From: Clostridia bacterium
GTDB taxonomy: Bacteria; Bacillota; Clostridia; Oscillospirales; SIG627
Direction of reading: 5' to 3'
NCBI GenBank assembly: GCA_017507325.1
Contig: JAFWBD010000023.1
Location: 1-61,587 of the forward strand
Length of the DNA stretch: 61,587 nt
The notes beneath the pieces are model-generated. The model saw nothing but the letters and a program-made list of their open reading frames with translations, did no database searches and was not told the origin of the DNA. The stretch's first letter is position 1. Each line of letters starts with the position of its first letter. Shown piece after piece: positions 57,700 through 61,587 of this stretch. A program made the translations under genes and the position numbers.

Positions 57700-60348
57700 T
57701 CAGGCTTGATGAGAGGTCTTTTTTCTCCGACGGAGCAGAAGAAGTGCGGTTCCCAAAACACCTGCGGCGGCGGTGGCGATCCCACCGAAAAGAAGGGCTT
57801 TCCCGGAGAGGGAATCATTTTCCTCCGCTGCTTCCGAGCTTGCTCCGATCGCAGAACCGTCGGGAGAGGGAGCGGTGCTTTGCGTGGCGAGGAAAACGTA
57901 GCGATTGCTTTGGGTAACGGAAAAATAAACGTATTCCGAGTCGCAAGAAAGGTATTGCACACCTATGGCGTTTTGTCCCGTTTCTCCGTCGAATACCGAA
58001 ATACCGTTGACGGAAACGAGGGTTAGGTCCTCAAAACGAGGCACCGCCACCGTCAAATCGTCAAGAGCGGGCACGTCAAGGGTAAGCTTCAACCCGTCCT
58101 TTCGCTCAAGGGCTACGCCGAGGCTTCCGATCCCGTTCGGCAGAGCCACGCTTCCCCTCATACTCTCGATTCTTTGAGGCAAAAAGGGAATGACCGAAAC
58201 TCGCTCTCTTCCGATCCCTTCGAATTCCACACCCAAAAAGTCCTTGAGGAGATAATAGGCGGGATAGCCGCTCCAGGCGTGAGAGTGGGAGCTTTGATTC
58301 AAAAAGCCCTCCCAAACCGTTTCATAACCGTTTTCCATCATAGGACCCCAGGAGGTAACGATTCGGCGGTAGGCCGCTTCCTTTTGCCGGGTGTTTCCGT
58401 GCTCCAAAAGGGTGCGGAGCAGCTCAAAGGTCAGCACAACGCTGGTGTCGATGTTTTGGAGAGAGGAAAGAGCGCGAAGCTGTTTTTCCAGATCCTCCGG
58501 CTTTGCCACGCCCGTGTTAATGGCCATAGCGGTAACACCGAGGTTGGTGAGGCGCACGCCCGAATGCATCACGTACAAATGGTTGTCGGGGTTGAGCAGA
58601 TTCTCGTTGATGGCCTTGCGGCAATCGGCGGCAAGCTTTTCCCATTCCTCGGCTTCTGCTTGTTTCCCGAGCAAATCGGCGATTTTCGAAAGCTTGTTGA
58701 GCGAATCAAAAAGCAAAAGATTTACCACGGTGGGGCAGGTATCGCTTCCGGGGTCATCGGGAACGTGCTTGGTTTTTGGGTGATCGCTGATGTTCCAGGC
58801 GCCCGGCTCATCCTGCAAAAGCCCCTTGGCGTTCCGCATATTCCAATAAAACCGAACGTTGCGGCTTGCCGCACGGTAGAACAGATCGGCATCCTTTAAG
58901 TCTCCGCCGTGCTGCAAATAACGGTAGAGAATATCGGAATAGCGCAGATCCCATTCGGGAATGGAGAGCTTATTGGCATAGGCGGTGGTGGGAGCGGTAA
59001 AGGAAAAGCGGCCGTTTTCCTCTTGGGAGCAGGCAAAATCCAATAGAGTCTTGTAGCAGATCTCGGGGTATTCCTCAAAGGCATAGGAGAGAAGGGCAAA
59101 TTGCAGCTGAGAATCGGCAAGATACTGAGCCTGCTCGCGGTGAGGACAGTCTACGGGCATCCCCAACACGTTGTTGATCTGGGTGTTACAGCTTGCACGG
59201 AACAGCTTGGTCAAAAATTCATCGGAGGAGGAAAAGCTTGAGATCTCGTGAATGTCGGTGGAGGCCCATTGCACGGTGATCTCCTCGGGCGAGACCCATC
59301 GATCCATTCCTACGATTTCAAAATACTGAAAGGCCTTATAATCAAAATCAAAGGCAAAGTGCTCCGCGCCGTTCCCCGAAAAAGTATAATAATCACAGTA
59401 GTTTTCGGATTTTTGATTTTTGGAGCCAACGCAGGTGGAGACCACGTCTCCCTCCATATATTCCGAATAACGGAAGCGAATGCGAGTGCCTGCGGGGGCG
59501 CTGAGGCGAGACTCCACCCAACCGGATACGATACGGCCCACGTCGAATACCTGGTGACCGATCTCCTGCTTGCCAAAGGGGGTGGGGGTGATGCCCTCGT
59601 GAACGGAGCCCTCGGGGATCGGCTGGAGACGCATCTTCCATTCCGCGCTTTCCCGATGGGCCGAAACCGCGTTGGTCCAAGCACCGTATCGGGTAACGTC
59701 AAAGCCGGGCTGAGTCCAGGCCAAGGCGTCGGGCATTTTGCGGGCGTCGTAATCGATCTGAGCGTTGTTTCTTCGCCCGTTGCTGGAGGGGGTCTCGTTT
59801 CGGTAGGGCGTTTCGGAAAGAGCAAGCCAATCGTTATCCGTTTTCAAGGTCGATCGGGATCCGTCCTCGTAAAGAACCTCTCCCTCGCACCAAAAGGCGG
59901 GGTGACCGTTGATGTAATTGGCACCGCTGTCTCCGAGAAATTGCACCGCGCTTGCCAGACAAAGGGTTCCTTGGTTTTCGCCTAAAAGAGCTTTCAGCTC
60001 TTCGCCCTCAAAATGATAGGAAAGATAGTAAATGCACTCGGGAAGAACGGCGGGAGCAGGGGAGACCTCTCCCGTAATACGCGTTCCGTTTACGTAAAAT
60101 TTCAAGTGATTGTGTGCGGAGAGGGTAAGTGTCAAAGAGGCGGGTGTTCCTTTCAGAGAATATTCCCGACGAAAATAGGAGGTGCTGTTTTTCTTTTCGC
60201 GGTGCTCCGACCAAATCCAATTGTCTCTTTTCATAATATCTGTCTCCTTTTTTTTGGTGTTTGCTGCGGTAGCTACGAGGGGGAGAAGGAAAAAAAGAGC
60301 GAGCAAAAGGCACAAGGCAGATCGAAAATCATTCAAAATCGGTTTCAT
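57700..60348 (-). CDS. Glycoside hydrolase GH78-type alpha-L-rhamnosidase, surface anchored
   Basis: 882 residues. A signal peptide (LCLLLALFFLLPLVATA, residues 12-28) is followed by N-terminal beta-sandwich domains (FRREYSL...FYVNGTRITGE...YYLSYHFEGEE). Then comes the (alpha/alpha)6 catalytic domain at about 385-760, with LGMPVDCPHREQAQYLADSQLQFALLSY in the position of the family DCPxRDE..GWxGD motif. A C-terminal beta domain ends in a Ser/Glu-rich stretch, one helix (LFGGIATAAAGVLGTALLLL) and a basic tail RRRKK. It lacks LPxTG, so it is anchored by the helix. It should cut L-rhamnose from plant or microbial glycans. MKRDNWIW (M39) has its own strong ribosome-binding site. Function by family only; it starts 41 bases after mntP on the same strand. 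Confidence 0.82.
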   Translation of the reverse strand: MKPILNDFRSALCLLLALFFLLPLVATAANTKKKETDIMKRDNWIWSEHREKKNSTSYFRREYSLKGTPASLTLTLSAHNHLKFYVNGTRITGEVSPAPAVLPECIYYLSYHFEGEELKALLGENQGTLCLASAVQFLGDSGANYINGHPAFWCEGEVLYEDGSRSTLKTDNDWLALSETPYRNETPSSNGRRNNAQIDYDARKMPDALAWTQPGFDVTRYGAWTNAVSAHRESAEWKMRLQPIPEGSVHEGITPTPFGKQEIGHQVFDVGRIVSGWVESRLSAPAGTRIRFRYSEYMEGDVVSTCVGSKNQKSENYCDYYTFSGNGAEHFAFDFDYKAFQYFEIVGMDRWVSPEEITVQWASTDIHEISSFSSSDEFLTKLFRASCNTQINNVLGMPVDCPHREQAQYLADSQLQFALLSYAFEEYPEICYKTLLDFACSQEENGRFSFTAPTTAYANKLSIPEWDLRYSDILYRYLQHGGDLKDADLFYRAASRNVRFYWNMRNAKGLLQDEPGAWNISDHPKTKHVPDDPGSDTCPTVVNLLLFDSLNKLSKIADLLGKQAEAEEWEKLAADCRKAINENLLNPDNHLYVMHSGVRLTNLGVTAMAINTGVAKPEDLEKQLRALSSLQNIDTSVVLTFELLRTLLEHGNTRQKEAAYRRIVTSWGPMMENGYETVWEGFLNQSSHSHAWSGYPAYYLLKDFLGVEFEGIGRERVSVIPFLPQRIESMRGSVALPNGIGSLGVALERKDGLKLTLDVPALDDLTVAVPRFEDLTLVSVNGISVFDGETGQNAIGVQYLSCDSEYVYFSVTQSNRYVFLATQSTAPSPDGSAIGASSEAAEENDSLSGKALLFGGIATAAAGVLGTALLLLRRRKKTSHQA

Positions 60349-60389
60349 GGCTTTCGGTACGCTCCTTTTTGCTTTTTATCACAAAAAAA

Positions 60390-60995
60390 TTATGAGAAGA
60401 ATGAGCTGACAAAAATTTCAATTCCGATGAAGATCAGAATGGATCCGCCCAAAAGGGAGGCCTTTCCCGCAAGAGCGGTTCCGAATTTCTTGCCCAGGTA
60501 AATTCCGCCGTAGCAAATAAAGAAGGTTACCGCGGCAATGATGGAAACGGCAAGCAAGGCGGAGAGAAAATTGTATTCGGAAATGGTAAAGCCAACGGAA
60601 AGTGCGTCAATGGAGGTGGCAACGCCTTGAAGCATCAAAGCGGAAAAGCCCAGCTTTTTTGGGCAGGGAAGAGAATCCGTTTCTTGCTCGCAGGGCTTTT
60701 CGGGGCATTTTCCCTCGCGGATCATATGAATGCCGATCCAGCAAAGCAAAACCAGCGCGATCCAAGGGATCCATTTTTCAAAGGATTGAAAATAGAGAAC
60801 GAAATTGTGCACGAAAAACCATCCCAAAAGGGGCATCAATGCCTGAAACACCGCGAAAACCAGCGCAATCATGCCCATTCTTGCTTTTTTCATTTTCGGT
60901 TCATTCAGCCCGTTTGCCAAGGAAACCGAAAAGGCATCCATGGCCAAACCGGCTCCCAAAAGCACATTGGTGAACAGAAAAACGATTCCTTCCAT
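60390..60995 (-). CDS. mntP: Manganese efflux pump MntP
   Basis: 201 residues, six hydrophobic segments. Exports Mn2+. GLAMDAFSVSLANGL and the repeated half LMLQGVATSIDALSVGF carry the paired Asp motifs of the family; FQALMPLLGWFFV and CYGGIYLGKKFG follow. A variable cytoplasmic loop (EGKCPEKPCEQETDSLPCPKK) has three cysteines. AAGGAG stands eight bases before ATG 60995; a longer frame is rejected. It lies behind a yybP-ykoY manganese riboswitch, which strongly supports the function. The GH78 gene follows by 41 bases without a clear terminator between. Confidence 0.93.
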   Translation of the reverse strand: MEGIVFLFTNVLLGAGLAMDAFSVSLANGLNEPKMKKARMGMIALVFAVFQALMPLLGWFFVHNFVLYFQSFEKWIPWIALVLLCWIGIHMIREGKCPEKPCEQETDSLPCPKKLGFSALMLQGVATSIDALSVGFTISEYNFLSALLAVSIIAAVTFFICYGGIYLGKKFGTALAGKASLLGGSILIFIGIEIFVSSFFS

Positions 60996-61027
60996 AATAA
61001 AAACTCCTTCTATAATGGCAGACAAAG

Positions 61028-61071
61028 AAAAAAGACTCTATGTACAGATCATCCCAATCCACACATAAGTC
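61028..61071 (-). terminator. Riboswitch expression-platform terminator
   Basis: On the minus strand GACTTATGT (61071-61063) pairs with ACATAGAGTC (61043-61034), then six T. The first strand is the 3' side of the riboswitch P1 stem, so aptamer folding and terminator folding exclude each other. Confidence 0.7.
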
Positions 61072-61150
61072 TCGCAATTAAAAGCAAGCCAGACCCAAGG
61101 GCCAATATGTTGACTTGCTACGGGAACCCGTCTGCTACTCCCTTATTTTC
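61063..61150 (-). ncRNA. yybP-ykoY manganese riboswitch
   Basis: Read on the minus strand: AAGGGAGTAGC opens the aptamer, two helices follow, and the end is GCGAGACTTATG. The conserved words (GGGAGUA near the 5' side and GAGAC near the 3' side) match the Mn2+-sensing yybP-ykoY class. It lies directly upstream of mntP. When Mn2+ binds, P1 forms and the terminator at 61028-61071 should not, so mntP is switched on. Confidence 0.85.
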
Positions 61151-61153
61151 ATC

Positions 61154-61182
61154 ATTGTAACATAGAAAAGAAAAAGAGTCAA
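61154..61182 (-). promoter_or_regulatory. Promoter of mntP
   Basis: On the minus strand TTGACT (61182-61177), 17 bases, TACAAT (61159-61154). Transcription starts at about 61147, the first base of the riboswitch. Confidence 0.85.
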
Positions 61183-61208
61183 GAGCAAAAAATCTTTTCC
61201 CGAATCGG

Positions 61209-61237
61209 TTGACAAAAAGGATTCAATCCTTTATAAT
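61209..61237 (+). promoter_or_regulatory. Promoter of tRNA-Gln
   Basis: TTGACA at 61209-61214, 17 bases, TATAAT at 61232-61237; fully consensus. The start would be near 61244, six bases before the tRNA. Confidence 0.92.
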
Positions 61238-61249
61238 AGAGTGGTTCTT

Positions 61250-61326
61250 AGGGATGTCGCCAAGCTGGTTAAGGCACAGGACTTTGACTCCTGCACACGT
61301 GAGTTCGAATCTCGCCATCCCTGCCA
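61250..61326 (+). tRNA. tRNA-Gln (anticodon TTG)
   Basis: A complete 77-base cloverleaf: acceptor AGGGATG/CATCCCT, D arm GCC...GGC, anticodon stem CAGGA/TCCTG with loop CTTTGAC (anticodon TTG), T arm GTGAG/CTCGC with TTCGAAT, discriminator G and encoded CCA. Reads CAA and CAG. Confidence 0.96.
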
Positions 61327-61370
61327 TGATGAGTGTCTGATTTAGATGCAGGCACGAAAACAAGAGAAAA

Positions 61371-61402
61371 ACGGAGATTTCGAGAGATTTCTCCGTTTTT
61401 TT
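61371..61402 (+). terminator. Terminator of tRNA-Gln
   Basis: ACGGAGA pairs with TCTCCGT across 12 bases, followed by six T; A tracts on both sides lengthen the stem. Confidence 0.8.
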
Positions 61403-61453
61403 CGACTCTAAAGTTTTTCGAAATTTTGTAGATGCATTTCGGGATTTTCGAAC

Positions 61454-61534
61454 CTGTAGACAGATTCGAACCAACGAAATGCATTTTTTGATATAGATTC
61501 CACACAGAAGCAAAACTGTGGACAGATTCGAACC
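61454..61534. repeat. Pair of short direct repeats with T-arm-like sequence
   Basis: CTGTAGACAGATTCGAACC at 61454-61472 and CTGTGGACAGATTCGAACC at 61516-61534, differing at one base. On the minus strand they begin GGTTCGAATC, the T-arm word of tRNAs, though no full cloverleaf could be drawn. The first copy lies in the loop of an inverted repeat (TGCATTTCG / CGAAATGCA). The rest of 61403-61587 holds no gene I can see. Confidence 0.55.
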
Positions 61535-61587
61535 GCCACACACGTTCCGAAGCCTTTCGAAAATCCTCCCCGTTCAAAATTTATTTA

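Noticed and set aside
61223..61577. Minus-strand frames crossing tRNA-Gln
   Set aside because: GMARFELTCAGVKVLCLNQLGDIP is antisense tRNA, often mis-annotated as a protein.

Overview
The window reads as a chromosomal segment of a Gram-positive anaerobe of the Bacillota, most likely class Clostridia. The evidence is strong Shine-Dalgarno sequences, many near-consensus sigma-A promoters (TTGACA, 16-17 nt, TATAAT), short U-tailed terminators, the Firmicute gene order yicC-remA-gmk-rpoZ-priA-def-fmt-rsmB-rlmN-prpC-prkC-rsgA, an IspH-ribosomal protein S1 fusion, and a SpoVAF/GerA-type spore germination gene. Most of it is core genome. The accessory-looking parts are the left edge (end of an IS3-family element), a four-gene MATE array, an ABC transporter operon with a Crp/Fnr regulator, and the right end (amidase, rhamnosidase, manganese exporter).

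Layout. 1-141: 3' end of an IS3-type transposase and its right terminal repeat. 181-5710: acyltransferase-like protein, ThrE-type exporter, ferredoxin-type aldo/keto reductase, a small membrane protein, an MFS transporter. 5850-9351 (minus): rlmB, a large protein that looks like a catalytically dead P1B-type ATPase, and tRNA-Arg(CCG). 9552-24235 (plus): one long run rRNA methyltransferase-dprA-topA-plsX-rnc-smc-ftsY-nadD/yqeK/rsfS-leuS. 24393-27018: rpsU, asd, rarA. 27067-38772 (minus): the twelve-gene translation/cell-envelope operon. 39030-44770: four tandem MATE exporters. 44923-47522: plsC and ispH-rpsA. 47583-52120 (minus): spoVAF behind a sigma-G-like promoter, and crp-ABC transporter. 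52289-56171: pgi, a P-loop protein with prmA, rplM-rpsI. 56172-61587: an intergenic repeat, an amidase, a small membrane protein, a GH78 rhamnosidase, mntP under a manganese riboswitch, and tRNA-Gln(TTG).

How the genes fit together. The two large operons serve replication/repair (DprA, TopA, SMC, RarA, PriA), rRNA and protein maturation (three rRNA methyltransferases on the minus strand plus a TrmH-type enzyme, Fmt, Def, RNase III, RsfS, RsgA) and envelope phosphosignalling (PrkC/PrpC). Two genes are in-frame fusions (NadD-YqeK-RsfS and IspH-S1) and both keep a ribosome-binding site and ATG at the internal junction, so each may yield a fusion and a separate downstream protein.

The most unusual object is the 854-residue protein at 5985-8549. 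It keeps the eight-helix order and several N- and P-domain landmarks of copper-type P-type ATPases, but the phosphorylation, dephosphorylation and hinge motifs are gone, and it carries a roughly 300-residue very acidic N-terminal tail. No CRISPR array, rRNA or complete prophage was seen. Domain names come from reading the translated sequences, not from database searches.
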